From Rhodospirillales bacterium (GTDB lineage: Bacteria > Pseudomonadota > Alphaproteobacteria > CACIAM-22H2), in assembly GCA_016794025.1 (NCBI GenBank), contig JAEUKX010000014.1, positions 1 to 64,000 on the forward strand: a stretch of DNA of 64,000 nucleotides. Reading direction: 5' to 3'. The notes beneath the pieces were generated by a model. That model saw only the letters and a program-made list of their open reading frames with translations. It ran no database searches and was not told where the DNA came from. The translations under genes were made by a program, and so were the position numbers. Position 1 is the first letter of the stretch. Each line of letters opens with the position of its first letter. This document shows, one piece after another, positions 39,435-48,355 of this stretch.

Positions 39435-40445
39435 TCAGTCGGCGGGGCGCACGGCGGCGAGCTTCACGAACCGAAGTTCGCCGCCCGCCATCGCGGCGAT
39501 GCGGCGCGACCAGAGCTGCGCTTCCTCGACCAGGGCCGCGCCCTCTGCCGGCGCAAGTTGTCCGCGGGCGATGATCGCGTCGATCCGCGACCATCCCTCG
39601 AGGACGACGGCCCGGAAATCGGTGGTGATGTCGTCCCTCGCCTTGACCTCGAATCCGGCCTCGGCGAGCTGGGTGCCAAGGCGTTCGAGCGTCGAAAGGC
39701 GCGGCGCCGTCGCCTCGCCGAGCCGGTAGGCTTCGAGCGCCGGGCCCATCGCCTCGTCATTCGATACCGCCCAGTCGGCGATTATCAGGCGCGCACCGGG
39801 CTTCATCCCGTGCCGGATGCGGGTCAGAAGCTTCGGCTTTTCGGAGACGAGCGAGAAGACCCCCCGCACGACTACCCCTTCGTAGCGCTTCGGCTTGAAG
39901 CTGCCGTCGACGACATCGAGCAACCCGATCGGCGCCTTGCGTTCCATGTTGGCGGCACGTGATGCGGCATCCCCGGCGCGCGCCAGATCAAGCGACAGGT
40001 CGTAGCCCTCCATCCAGATGTCGAGGTCGCGTGCCATTGCGCGCGTGCCGCCGCCAAGGCCGCAGCCAAGGTCCATTGCCACCGCACCATTCGAGAGGGC
40101 CATCTCCTGGCCCAGAGAAAGTGCGAAACGCTCGCCGCCCGGAAAGGTGAACCCGTCGCCCCACACGAGCTGGGCCACCTTGATGCGCTCCGGCGGCCAG
40201 GCTTCCTTGACAACCACCTTGCCGTCCATCGGCGGACGGACCGGATCGGGATGCTCCGCCGCCTCGATGCGGGCCGGCGCCTGCGGCACCGGTTCGGGCT
40301 CGGGTTCGCGGCGACCGCCGGGGGCGGCCGCGGGCTTCGGGGGCGCGACGTATTCATACCCTTCCCACCACGCGTGGAGCCGGGCGCGCATCGTCGATCC
40401 GGCCGGCTTCGAACCTTCGGGCTTGCGTTCGTCTTCCTTTGCCAT
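39435..40445 (-). CDS. SAM-dependent methyltransferase (class I)
   Basis: 336 residues from the ATG at 40445 (MAKEDERKPEG). The N-terminal 90 residues are low-complexity and Pro/Glu-rich; the Rossmann methyltransferase core starts near residue 115 with motif I AMDLGCGLGGGTRAMA, then EGYDLS (acidic residue binding SAM). GAVSLV-type motif IV is seen as VRGVFSLV. Substrate unknown. It is last in a minus run behind the PepSY-like and azl genes, nine bases from the facing chemoreceptor stop. Confidence 0.8.
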   Translation of the reverse strand: MAKEDERKPEGSKPAGSTMRARLHAWWEGYEYVAPPKPAAAPGGRREPEPEPVPQAPARIEAAEHPDPVRPPMDGKVVVKEAWPPERIKVAQLVWGDGFTFPGGERFALSLGQEMALSNGAVAMDLGCGLGGGTRAMARDLDIWMEGYDLSLDLARAGDAASRAANMERKAPIGLLDVVDGSFKPKRYEGVVVRGVFSLVSEKPKLLTRIRHGMKPGARLIIADWAVSNDEAMGPALEAYRLGEATAPRLSTLERLGTQLAEAGFEVKARDDITTDFRAVVLEGWSRIDAIIARGQLAPAEGAALVEEAQLWSRRIAAMAGGELRFVKLAAVRPAD

Positions 40446-40464
40446 GCCGCCGCCGGTTCCGGCT

Positions 40465-40809
40465 TCAATCGACCGGCTGGATGCCGTCACGCGGCGGCGC
40501 AAAGCGGGGAGCCGTCCCGCCGCTGCCAAGGCCGAGACCGATCAGTTCGCCATAACTGTCGAATGTCAGCACGACCACGTCACCGGACGGATTCTTCGCG
40601 ACGACGCGGTAGCAGCCGTCGACGACCGTCATCTGCTCGAACCCGACAAACCCCATATCGAGGAGCGTATCCGTCATCTTCTGGCTGACATCCCGGCCGA
40701 AGCCTTCCGCACGGCATTCGGGAACCGGCACCGGGCGCGACTGTGCTTGCGCCAGCGCGGTAGCGGCCAGAACGACGCCGAACGCGACGACATGTGCGGT
40801 TCTGAGCAT
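40465..40809 (-). CDS. Small exported PepSY-like protein
   Basis: 114 residues with a signal peptide (RTAHVVAFGVVLAATALAQA). The mature part has one PepSY-like unit (MTVVDGCYRVVAKNPSGDVV, LTFDSYGELIG). Probably a small periplasmic protein; function unknown. Two Cys residues could form a disulfide. It is 20 bases upstream of the methyltransferase gene. Confidence 0.65.
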   Translation of the reverse strand: MLRTAHVVAFGVVLAATALAQAQSRPVPVPECRAEGFGRDVSQKMTDTLLDMGFVGFEQMTVVDGCYRVVAKNPSGDVVVLTFDSYGELIGLGLGSGGTAPRFAPPRDGIQPVD

Positions 40810-40832
40810 GCGTGAACTATACCATACCGCGC

Positions 40833-41174
40833 CTAATGCCAGATCGCCGCAAGCGCGATCACGCAAGCACCGACAAGACACCCCGCAAAGATGCTGCGCC
40901 GGCCAAGCGCGTAGGCGGCGAGCGCCAGCGCCGCCGCCCCGACCCGCACCGCCAGCGGAATATGCGCCAGTTCGCCGGACGGGAAGACGACAAGACGCAC
41001 GACAAGCGCGGCGAGCACGGCATAGGCCACGCTCGCGAACCATTCGAAGACCGGCCCCTTCAGGTCCAGCCGCGAACCGATCGCCACGCCGAATGCCCGC
41101 CAGAAATAGGTTGCCGCCGCCGCAACGCAGGCCGCGATGTACGCGCCGGCAGGGCTGAACTCGGGCAGCGTCAT
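40833..41174 (-). CDS. azlD: AzlD-family branched-chain amino-acid export subunit
   Basis: 113 residues with three to four hydrophobic segments (YIAACVAAAATYFWRAFGVA, VAYAVLAALVVRLVVF, VGAAALALAAYALG, FAGCLVGACVIALAAIW). This is the small partner of AzlC exporters. The start overlaps the azlC stop (ATGA). Confidence 0.88.
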   Translation of the reverse strand: MTLPEFSPAGAYIAACVAAAATYFWRAFGVAIGSRLDLKGPVFEWFASVAYAVLAALVVRLVVFPSGELAHIPLAVRVGAAALALAAYALGRRSIFAGCLVGACVIALAAIWH

Positions 41175-41920
41175 CCGGCGATCCTTCTCCTGCGGCGTGC
41201 CAGCGCGGCCGCCGCCGTGCCACCGGCGAGGCCCGCAAAGAGAAGACCCCATTCGGGCGTCAGAAGATGGAACGGCACCCCGAGCGCCGCACCCGACACA
41301 AGCGCGTATAGCCGCGCGCGATCGCGGAGATCCTGCAGGAACAGCAGCATGAAATAGAGCGGATTGAGGAAGACAAGCGCCAGCGTCAGCGGCCGTGGCA
41401 GGTACTCCGCCGCATAGAACCCCACGGCGGTGCCTGCGAGCGAGGCCGACCAGAGCGTGAGCGAACAGCCGATGAACCACGACAGCCGGTCGGCCCGCGC
41501 CAGTCGCGGAGCGGTCATCATCGTCATGGCCCAGCACGTAACCGCCACGAAGAACGCCGCCGCATAGCTTCGCCATGCCGCGCGCCCGGCAACATGGACA
41601 ACCGGCATCATGACAACCGTCATGGGGGCAAGGCGCATGTTTGCAAGGGCAACGGCAAGCGCCACTGCCAGCAGACCCGAACCGGCAAGATACAATTCGG
41701 TCGCGGCAAGCTGGCCCGGCAGTGCCCAGGCCGTGAACGTGTTGAAGAGGGCAAAGTCGAGGCCGAGCCCATGTGACCCGACATAGGATCCGAACCCGAC
41801 ATAAGACGCGCCAAGGACCAGTGCAGGCGCAAGGGCGGCAGCGTGCGCGCCGGCACGGATTGCGGCCGATACGCCCATGGCCGGAGGAAGCAGCTCGGAG
41901 GCCTGATCGTGTGCGTCCAT
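41171..41920 (-). CDS. azlC: AzlC-family amino-acid permease
   Basis: 249 residues, membrane protein with about eight hydrophobic segments. Typical AzlC features are PALVLGASYVGFGSYV, the TAWALPGQLAATEL motif near residue 65 and NMRLAPMTVVMMPV. With AzlD it exports branched-chain or similar amino acids. The ATG at 41920 is 49 bases after the LacI stop. Confidence 0.9.
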   Translation of the reverse strand: MDAHDQASELLPPAMGVSAAIRAGAHAAALAPALVLGASYVGFGSYVGSHGLGLDFALFNTFTAWALPGQLAATELYLAGSGLLAVALAVALANMRLAPMTVVMMPVVHVAGRAAWRSYAAAFFVAVTCWAMTMMTAPRLARADRLSWFIGCSLTLWSASLAGTAVGFYAAEYLPRPLTLALVFLNPLYFMLLFLQDLRDRARLYALVSGAALGVPFHLLTPEWGLLFAGLAGGTAAAALARRRRRIAG

Positions 41921-41969
41921 CAGACGGACGAGGTTGGCCGAAGATGCCGCTTCGATCAATCGCCGCGCG

Positions 41970-43019
41970 TCAGGCGCTTTCCCGCACCACAAGATCGCAT
42001 CCAAGGTCGACGACCGGGCGTTCGGGGGTCTGTCCGTCGATCCTGGAGAGCAGGAGGCGCGCCGTCTCGTTTCCAATCTGCTCGCGCGGCGGTCGCAACG
42101 TGGTGAGCGACGGTCGGCAATGGGCCGCGAAATCGAGGTCGCCGAATCCGACGATGGCGACATCGTCGGGTATGCGAACGCCGCGCTTCTGGCATTCGAA
42201 AATAGCGCCCAGCGCCAGCACGTCGTTCGAGAATGCGGCGGCGTCGATCCCGCCCGGGGCGGCCAGCGCCTCGGCGAACGCGGAGGCCCCGTCCCCCACA
42301 TTCGAGGCGCGCGGCAGGTCGATCGTCGCGACGGCGGGCCGGCCCGCACGCTCCAGTTCCTCGCGCACACCCGCACAGCGCGCGGATGCACGCGTGTCCT
42401 TTCCGAGCATCGCGCCGATGACCGCAACGCGACGCCTGCCGCGGGCGAGCAGATGACGGGCGACGCTACGTCCGGCGGCGTTATGGTCGAAACCCACGGC
42501 CATGTCGAAGGGCCGTCCGGCGACATCCCACATCTCGACAATCGGCACGCCGGCTCGCGCGACGATCGCTGCGGCACGCGGTCCGTGCGCGAATCCGGTG
42601 AGGACAAGTGCCGCGGGATTCCACGCAAGCATGGCTTCGATCAGCGTGTCTTCGCGCCTGAGATCGTAGTCCGAACTCGAATCGAGGACCGCATAGCCAC
42701 GTTCGCCGAAGCGGGCCGACAGCGCATCCACGCTTGCCGCGAAAAAGGCGTTGCGGATCGACGGAACGACCACGCCGACGATCCGGCTCTTCGCGGCTGC
42801 GAGGCCGCCGGCCATGAGGTTGGGAACGTAGCCAAGGCGCTCGATCGCATCACGAATGCGAACGGCAAGCGTTCCGGAGACCGACGCGGGATCGCGCAGC
42901 AGCCGGCTGACGGTGATCGCCGACACGCCGGCCAGACGGGCCACGTCGGACATCGTGGCCCGCCCGGCACGACGACGCGCGCGCGCCGGCTTGGGATCTT
43001 CCTGAGGGTTCCGCGCCAT
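41970..43019 (-). CDS. LacI-family transcriptional regulator of the sugar locus
   Basis: 349 residues. N-terminal helix-turn-helix (ATMSDVARLAGVSAITVSRL, hinge region IRDAIERLGYVPNLMAGGLA) and a periplasmic-binding-protein-like ligand domain (VVVPSIRNAFFAA onward). It lies 30 bases downstream of the dehydratase gene. Likely binds the two repeats in the divergent promoter 1.8 kb away and responds to a sugar or sugar acid. Confidence 0.92.
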   Translation of the reverse strand: MARNPQEDPKPARARRRAGRATMSDVARLAGVSAITVSRLLRDPASVSGTLAVRIRDAIERLGYVPNLMAGGLAAAKSRIVGVVVPSIRNAFFAASVDALSARFGERGYAVLDSSSDYDLRREDTLIEAMLAWNPAALVLTGFAHGPRAAAIVARAGVPIVEMWDVAGRPFDMAVGFDHNAAGRSVARHLLARGRRRVAVIGAMLGKDTRASARCAGVREELERAGRPAVATIDLPRASNVGDGASAFAEALAAPGGIDAAAFSNDVLALGAIFECQKRGVRIPDDVAIVGFGDLDFAAHCRPSLTTLRPPREQIGNETARLLLSRIDGQTPERPVVDLGCDLVVRESA

Positions 43020-43049
43020 ACCGTGCTCCTAGCACGCTTTCCGCAGCCT

Positions 43050-44789
43050 TCAGTAGATATCCGGTTCCGGGATCGGGGCGCCCGCCGTCAGGAAGTCGAA
43101 ATCCGCCCCGAGATTTGCCTGCCCGATATGGCGTTCGACCAGCGATGCGTACCCTCTCGCGTAGCGCGGCGCAGGTGGCTTCCACGCTGCCCGACGTCGG
43201 GCGATCTCGTCGCCATCCACGTCGAGATGCAGCCGCCGCCGCTCGACATCCAGCTCGATGAAGTCGCCGTCCCGCACGAACGCAAGCGGACCGCCGACAT
43301 GGGACTCCGGCGCCACATGGAGGACGCAAGTGCCGTAGTGCGTGCCGCTCATCCGTGCGTCCGAAATGCGGACCATGTCCCGCACGCCCTGTGCCAGCAA
43401 CTTCTTCGGAATGGGCAGCGCGCCCCATTCCGGCATGCCAGGGCCACCGACAGGGCCAGCGTTCTGGAGGACAAGGATGCTGTCTGCGTCGACCGGCAGC
43501 GCCGGGTCGTCGATGCGCGCGGTCATGTCCGCATGGTCCCGGAAAACGACGGCGCGGCCGCGATGGCGCGCAAGCCTGGGATCGGCGGCAGACGCCTTGA
43601 TCACGGCACCATCGGGCGAGATATTTCCGCGCAGAATCGCGATCGGCGCGCCTGCGGACACCGGCCGGCCGAGCGGGCGGATGACATCCTCCTCCCAGAC
43701 CCTCGCGCCGGCGATGTTTTCGCCGAGCGTCCGGCCGTTGACGGTCGGGCAGGCGAGATCGAGCCGGTCGACGAGCCGGGACAGCAGCGCAGGCAGGCCA
43801 CCGGCAAAATAGAAATCCTCCATCAGATTGTCGCCGGCGGGGAAGATGTTGGCGAGGACCGGCGTACGCCGGCCCTCGCGGTCAAACGCGTCGAGATCGA
43901 GATCCAGGCCGGCCCTCCGGGCGATCGCGACAAGATGAATCACCGCATTCGTTGATCCGCCCATCGCCATCAGGGCCACAATCGCATTGGAAATCGCCGC
44001 GCGCGTGACAATCCGCGACGGCCGAAGATCCTCGAAGATCATGCCGACGATGCGTTCGCCGGCGTCCTGACACATCCGCGGATGACCGGAATCGCTCGCC
44101 GGAATCGACGATGCGCCCGGCAGCGTAAGCCCGATGACCTCGGCCAGCGCCGTCATCGTCGAGGCCGTACCCATCGTGTTGCAGGTTCCGATCGTGCGGG
44201 TCATCCGGCTTTCGAGCTCGACCCAGTCTTCCGGCGTGATCTTCCCGGCGCGCATCTCGTCCCAGAACTTCCGGGTATGCGTCCCTGCCCCGACCTTCTG
44301 GCCGCGCCAGCGCGCATTCGACATCGCACCCGCCGGCACATAGATCGCCGGCAGATCCATCGACAACGCCCCCATGATCAGGGCAGGTGTCGTCTTGTCG
44401 CAACCGCCCAGCAGGACGGCACCATCGACCGGATGCGAACGCAGCAGTTCCTCGGTCTCCATCGCAAGCATATTGCGGTACATCATCGTCGTCGGCTTGA
44501 CGATGACCTCGCCCAGCGAAAGGGCCGGCAGTTCGACCGGCATGCCACCGGCGGCCCAGACGCCGCGCTTCACCGCCTCCGCGCGATCGCGAAGATGAAT
44601 GTGGCAGGGGGACAGTTCACTCCACGTATTGACGACCGCCACGACCGGCCGCCCCATGAAGTCCTTCCGGCGAAATCCCATCTGCTGTGTGCGCTGACGG
44701 TGCGCAAATGCACGCATGTCATTTGCGAGGTACCAGCGCGCGCTTCGCAGCGTGTCGCGCGACTTTCGCGGCGAATCCGACTCGCTCAT
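43050..44789 (-). CDS. IlvD/Edd-family sugar-acid dehydratase (arabinonate/xylonate type)
   Basis: 579 residues, the size of pentonate dehydratases. The [2Fe-2S]-cluster cysteines stand at about 62 (SELSPCH), 130 (LGGCDKTTP) and 203 (GTCNTMGTAS). MAMGGSTNAVIHL and VRISDARMSGTHYG are family motifs. Removes water from a sugar acid (L-arabinonate, D-xylonate or similar) to give a 2-keto-3-deoxy acid. It is divergent from the importer operon and upstream of the LacI gene. The true substrate cannot be told from sequence alone. Confidence 0.92.
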   Translation of the reverse strand: MSESDSPRKSRDTLRSARWYLANDMRAFAHRQRTQQMGFRRKDFMGRPVVAVVNTWSELSPCHIHLRDRAEAVKRGVWAAGGMPVELPALSLGEVIVKPTTMMYRNMLAMETEELLRSHPVDGAVLLGGCDKTTPALIMGALSMDLPAIYVPAGAMSNARWRGQKVGAGTHTRKFWDEMRAGKITPEDWVELESRMTRTIGTCNTMGTASTMTALAEVIGLTLPGASSIPASDSGHPRMCQDAGERIVGMIFEDLRPSRIVTRAAISNAIVALMAMGGSTNAVIHLVAIARRAGLDLDLDAFDREGRRTPVLANIFPAGDNLMEDFYFAGGLPALLSRLVDRLDLACPTVNGRTLGENIAGARVWEEDVIRPLGRPVSAGAPIAILRGNISPDGAVIKASAADPRLARHRGRAVVFRDHADMTARIDDPALPVDADSILVLQNAGPVGGPGMPEWGALPIPKKLLAQGVRDMVRISDARMSGTHYGTCVLHVAPESHVGGPLAFVRDGDFIELDVERRRLHLDVDGDEIARRRAAWKPPAPRYARGYASLVERHIGQANLGADFDFLTAGAPIPEPDIY

Positions 44790-44851
44790 TTCCGCCCTCG
44801 CTTTGCCCTTGTGGCGTTCATGCTTTCGTGACGCCCGTTTTATGGCGCTCG

Positions 44852-44869
44852 AATGTTAGCGTTGTCATT
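44852..44869. promoter_or_regulatory. LacI-type operator candidate 1
   Basis: AATGTTAGCGTTGTCATT is an 18-base imperfect palindrome with the central CG typical of LacI-family sites. It shares AATGTTAGCG with a second copy 66 bases to the right. Confidence 0.6.
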
Positions 44870-44894
44870 TTTAAAAGCTAGTCATATTTCGCTA

Positions 44895-44920
44895 TTGACA
44901 GCATATTTTGGATATATAAT
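44895..44920 (+). promoter_or_regulatory. Promoter-like elements before the ABC importer operon
   Basis: TTGACA at 44895-44900 and TATAAT at 44915-44920. The 14-base spacing is short, so the exact pair may differ, but the AT-rich block is the best promoter candidate. The TATAAT overlaps LacI operator 2. Confidence 0.45.
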
Positions 44921-44935
44921 GTTAGCGATACCAAG
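44918..44935. promoter_or_regulatory. LacI-type operator candidate 2
   Basis: AATGTTAGCGATACCAAG repeats the left half of operator 1 and has a partly matching right half around a central CG. It covers the -10 region, so binding would block transcription of the importer genes. Confidence 0.6.
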
Positions 44936-44982
44936 TACCGCCACAAGAATAGCGGTGCACGTAGGGGAGGCTAGCCGGCGCC

Positions 44983-46083
44983 GTGTCCGACGTTGTCCTG
45001 AAAAACGTGGTCAAAGCCTACGGCACGACGCCTGTCATTCATGGCGTCGATCTTCACATCGCGTCGGGCGAATTCTGCGTCTTTGTCGGCCCGTCGGGAT
45101 GCGGGAAATCCACCTTGCTGCGGATGGTCGCCGGCCTCGAGGGCATAACCGACGGCGAGATCAGCATTGGCGGCGTGCGCGTCAACGATCTGCCGCCGCG
45201 CGAACGCGACATCGCGATGGTCTTCCAGGACTACGCGCTCTATCCGCACAAGACCGTATTCGAGAACATGGCTTTCGGCCTCCGCCTGCGAAAGCGGCCC
45301 GATGCCGAAATCCGCCGCAGCGTCGGCGATGCCGCCCAGATCCTCCAGATCGACCACCTTCTTGACCGCAAGCCCGGCCAGCTCTCCGGCGGCCAGCGCC
45401 AGCGCGTGGCCATGGGCCGCGCGATCGTGCGCAATCCGAGGGCGTTCCTGTTCGACGAACCGCTCTCGAATCTCGACGCGCAGCTCCGCTCGGAAATGCG
45501 CGTCGAGATCAACAAGCTCCACAAGCGGCTGCGCAATACCGTCATCTACGTGACCCACGACCAGGTCGAGGCGATGACCCTCGCCGACAAGATCGTGGTG
45601 CTGTCGGCAGGCCGGATCATGCAGGTCGGCACGCCGGACGAGATCTACAATCGCCCCGCCGCCAAATTCGTTGCGGGCTTTACAGGCTCCCCGCCGATGA
45701 ATTTCATGCCCTGCACGGTCGGCGAAGGCGGCGGCACAATCATCCTCGACGGCGATATCCGCCTGCCCGTGCCCGCCGCGCGGCGGGCGGTTTGCGCCGC
45801 ACATGCTGGCCGCCGCCTCGAGTTCGGCATCCGGCCCGAACATGTTTTCGCGGAGGCGGCAGGCAACGACGTCGCGGAAGTTCCCGCGCAGGTCCAACTC
45901 GTCGAGCCGCTCGGCTCCGACACACTTGGACTGCTTCGCATCGGGCCAGGCGAGATCACCGGCCGGTTCGCGCCCGAGGCCGCCCTCGCGACCGGTTCCG
46001 CGATACGCGCCGGAATCGCGATGAACAAGTTCCATCTGTTCGCCCCGGAGACGGGCGACGCAATCCGCGGCCCGGGCTGGTAG
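44983..46083 (+). CDS. ABC transporter ATP-binding protein (MalK/UgpC/MsmX-type)
   Basis: 366 residues. Walker A is GPSGCGKST near residue 38, the ABC signature LSGGQRQR, Walker [14 protein letters not shown] and the switch VTHDQ. A C-terminal TOBE-type regulatory extension follows, as in carbohydrate importers. It starts at a GTG (44983) behind AGGGGAGG. First gene of an operon with a binding protein and two permeases. Confidence 0.95.
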   Translation: MSDVVLKNVVKAYGTTPVIHGVDLHIASGEFCVFVGPSGCGKSTLLRMVAGLEGITDGEISIGGVRVNDLPPRERDIAMVFQDYALYPHKTVFENMAFGLRLRKRPDAEIRRSVGDAAQILQIDHLLDRKPGQLSGGQRQRVAMGRAIVRNPRAFLFDEPLSNLDAQLRSEMRVEINKLHKRLRNTVIYVTHDQVEAMTLADKIVVLSAGRIMQVGTPDEIYNRPAAKFVAGFTGSPPMNFMPCTVGEGGGTIILDGDIRLPVPAARRAVCAAHAGRRLEFGIRPEHVFAEAAGNDVAEVPAQVQLVEPLGSDTLGLLRIGPGEITGRFAPEAALATGSAIRAGIAMNKFHLFAPETGDAIRGPGW

Positions 46084-46120
46084 TCCGGGCGGGAATAATC
46101 AAACCGAGGGAGAAACGACC

Positions 46121-47392
46121 ATGTCCAAGCATCGCGCCCCATTCGCTGCGGCGGCCCTGGCCCTTCCACTTGCCTTCGCTGCCCTGCCGGCAGATGCGCA
46201 GCAGACGAACCTGCGCATCTTCGTCGGCGGCCAGCAGCGGCCGGACGTCATGCGCAAGATTCTCGACCTGTACGAAAGCCGTACGCCGGGCGTGCGCGTG
46301 GCGGTCGAGGTCGGCGGCGCGACTTCCGACCAGCAGCAGCAATACCTGAATACGGTGCTGACGAGCCGCGACGCGGCAATCGACGTCATGCTCATCGACG
46401 TGATCCGGCCCGCGCAGTTCGCCGCTGCCGGCTGGGCGGAGCCTCTCGACAGCTATCTCGGCAGCGAGCGCGACGCGGTCATGGCACGCTATCTGCCCGC
46501 CTATCGCGAGGCGAACATCGTCAACGGGAAAGTCATTGCCCTTCCCTATTTCGCGGACGCCCAGTTCCTCTATTTCCGGACCGACCTTCTCGAGAAGTAC
46601 AAGCTGCAGCCGCCGAAGACATGGGAAGAACTCGCGTCGGCGGCCCAGACGATCCTCAAGGGCGAAAACAATCCGAACCTGCGCGGCTTCTCTACCGCCG
46701 GCGCGCCGATCGAAGGAACGGTCTGCACGTTCCTCGTGCCGATGTGGGGTGCGGGCGGCCAGTTCCTGAACGCACAGGGCAAGCCCGATGTCGGCACGGC
46801 TGCCGGAAAGAAGGCGCTGCAGCTCTGGACCGACCTGAAGGCGTCCGGCGTGACCCCGGCCAATCTCGCCGAGATTGTCACCGACCGGATCCGCGTCGAC
46901 TTTCAGTCCGGCAATCTTCTGTTTGCCATGCAGTGGGGCTACGCATGGAACCGCTTCCAGAACGACGCCGACAGCGTCGTGAAGGGCAAGACGAATGTCG
47001 TGCCGCTGCCCGGATTTGCCGGCAACCAGCCGGCCACCTGCATCGGCGGCTGGCAGATTGCCGTTTCGGCCTTCTCGAAGAACAAGGCGGCGGCGGTAAA
47101 CCTCCTCAAGTTCCTGTCCTCGCCGGAAGTCTCGAAGATGCAGGCGATCCTCGCCTCGCATCTGCCGGTCTTCGCCGAGGTCTATCAGGATCCGGAGGTC
47201 CTGAAGGTGAATCCCTGGTTCCAGTTCGCGCGCAACGTGGTCGTGACCGGACGCTCCCGCCCGGTCAGCCCGGACTATCCCGAGGTCAGCGAAATCATCC
47301 GCACGAACATCAATGCGTTCCTGGCCGGCACCCGCAATGCCGATCAGGCGATCGCGGACATGAACACGCGCCTTGCGCGCGTCTACCGCTGA
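46121..47392 (+). CDS. Sugar ABC transporter substrate-binding protein
   Basis: 423 residues, periplasmic. The signal peptide (AAALALPLAFAALPADA) is cut near residue 26. The family-1 binding-protein fold shows in NLRIFVGGQQRPDVM, DVMLIDVIRPAQFAAAGWAEPL, YFRTDLLEKYKLQPPKTWEEL and the C-terminal FLSSPEVSKMQAI. Captures an oligosaccharide or sugar for the two permeases downstream. A 13-bp hairpin follows the gene. Confidence 0.94.
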   Translation: MSKHRAPFAAAALALPLAFAALPADAQQTNLRIFVGGQQRPDVMRKILDLYESRTPGVRVAVEVGGATSDQQQQYLNTVLTSRDAAIDVMLIDVIRPAQFAAAGWAEPLDSYLGSERDAVMARYLPAYREANIVNGKVIALPYFADAQFLYFRTDLLEKYKLQPPKTWEELASAAQTILKGENNPNLRGFSTAGAPIEGTVCTFLVPMWGAGGQFLNAQGKPDVGTAAGKKALQLWTDLKASGVTPANLAEIVTDRIRVDFQSGNLLFAMQWGYAWNRFQNDADSVVKGKTNVVPLPGFAGNQPATCIGGWQIAVSAFSKNKAAAVNLLKFLSSPEVSKMQAILASHLPVFAEVYQDPEVLKVNPWFQFARNVVVTGRSRPVSPDYPEVSEIIRTNINAFLAGTRNADQAIADMNTRLARVYR

Positions 47393-47401
47393 GGGATGAG
47401 G

Positions 47402-47431
47402 TTCCCCGCGCACGCTCGCGTGCGCGGGGAA
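47402..47431 (+). promoter_or_regulatory. Stable intercistronic hairpin after the binding-protein gene
   Basis: Perfect 13-base stem TTCCCCGCGCACG/CGTGCGCGGGGAA with a 4-base loop, placed between the binding-protein stop (47392) and the permease start (47446). No T-run, so it is not a full terminator. Such hairpins protect the upstream mRNA and let binding protein exceed permease. Confidence 0.75.
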
Positions 47432-47445
47432 CCGCCTTTCCGCGC

Positions 47446-48354
47446 ATGAAGGCGACAAAGAAATACCAGCTCAGCAAGCTCGAACGCGACGAACGGCGTT
47501 TGGGCTTCCTGCTGCTGGCACCCGCGGCCCTGCTGCTTGCCGCGGTCGTCGTCTATCCGATCGCCGAACTGCTCACGAACTCCCTCTACTCGTTTCGCCT
47601 GACGCGGCCTGGCTACCGCTTCATCGGACTTGAGAATTTCACTTTCGCGCTGTTCGAGGACGACCGCTTTCTCCACTCCGTCCTGAATACGGCAATCCTC
47701 ATCGGCGTCACCGTTCCCGGCGCGCTCGTTGTCGGACTCGGTCTTGCGCTCCTTGCCAACCAGCCCTTCACCGTCAAATGGCCCGTTCGCCTTGGACTCC
47801 TGCTCCCTTGGGCTCTCCCGCTTGTCTTCGCCGGCCTGATCTTCCGCTGGTTCTTCGACTACCGGCAGGGATTCGTGAACTGGCTGATCGAACTGGCCGG
47901 CCTGACGCCGCCGCAATGGCTGTCCGACCCGCGACTGGCCTTTGTCGCGCTCTGCGTGGCGATTGTCTGGAAGTCGTCGTCATTCATGGCCCTCATCCTG
48001 CTGGCGGGCCTGCAGACCATTCCGAAATCGCTATACGAAGCAGCCGAAGTGGACGGCGCAAGCCGGTTCCAGCAGTTCGTCGAGATCACCCTGCCGATGC
48101 TCAAGCCGGCCATCGTCGTGGCACTCATCTTCCGGACGATCACTGCAATCCAGACCTTCGACATCCCCTACGCGATGACCAATGGCGGTCCCGGAACCGC
48201 GACCGAGACGATGGCGATGTACATCCACAAGACGACGATCGACTTCCTCGACCTGGGTTACGGGTCCGCTCTCGCGACCCTGATGTTCCTCATCTCGATC
48301 GCCGCCACATCGATCTACCTGCGGCACACGCGGCGCGATACCGGACGGGGCTGA
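47446..48354 (+). CDS. Sugar ABC transporter permease 1 (MalF-type)
   Basis: 302 residues, six membrane segments. The EAA loop that docks on the ATPase is EAAEVDGASRFQQFVEITLP near residues 200-219. N-terminal segment LGFLLLAPAALLLAAVVVYP. No clear ribosome site precedes the ATG, which follows the hairpin closely; translation may be limited. Confidence 0.94.
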   Translation: MKATKKYQLSKLERDERRLGFLLLAPAALLLAAVVVYPIAELLTNSLYSFRLTRPGYRFIGLENFTFALFEDDRFLHSVLNTAILIGVTVPGALVVGLGLALLANQPFTVKWPVRLGLLLPWALPLVFAGLIFRWFFDYRQGFVNWLIELAGLTPPQWLSDPRLAFVALCVAIVWKSSSFMALILLAGLQTIPKSLYEAAEVDGASRFQQFVEITLPMLKPAIVVALIFRTITAIQTFDIPYAMTNGGPGTATETMAMYIHKTTIDFLDLGYGSALATLMFLISIAATSIYLRHTRRDTGRG

Positions 48355-48355
48355 G

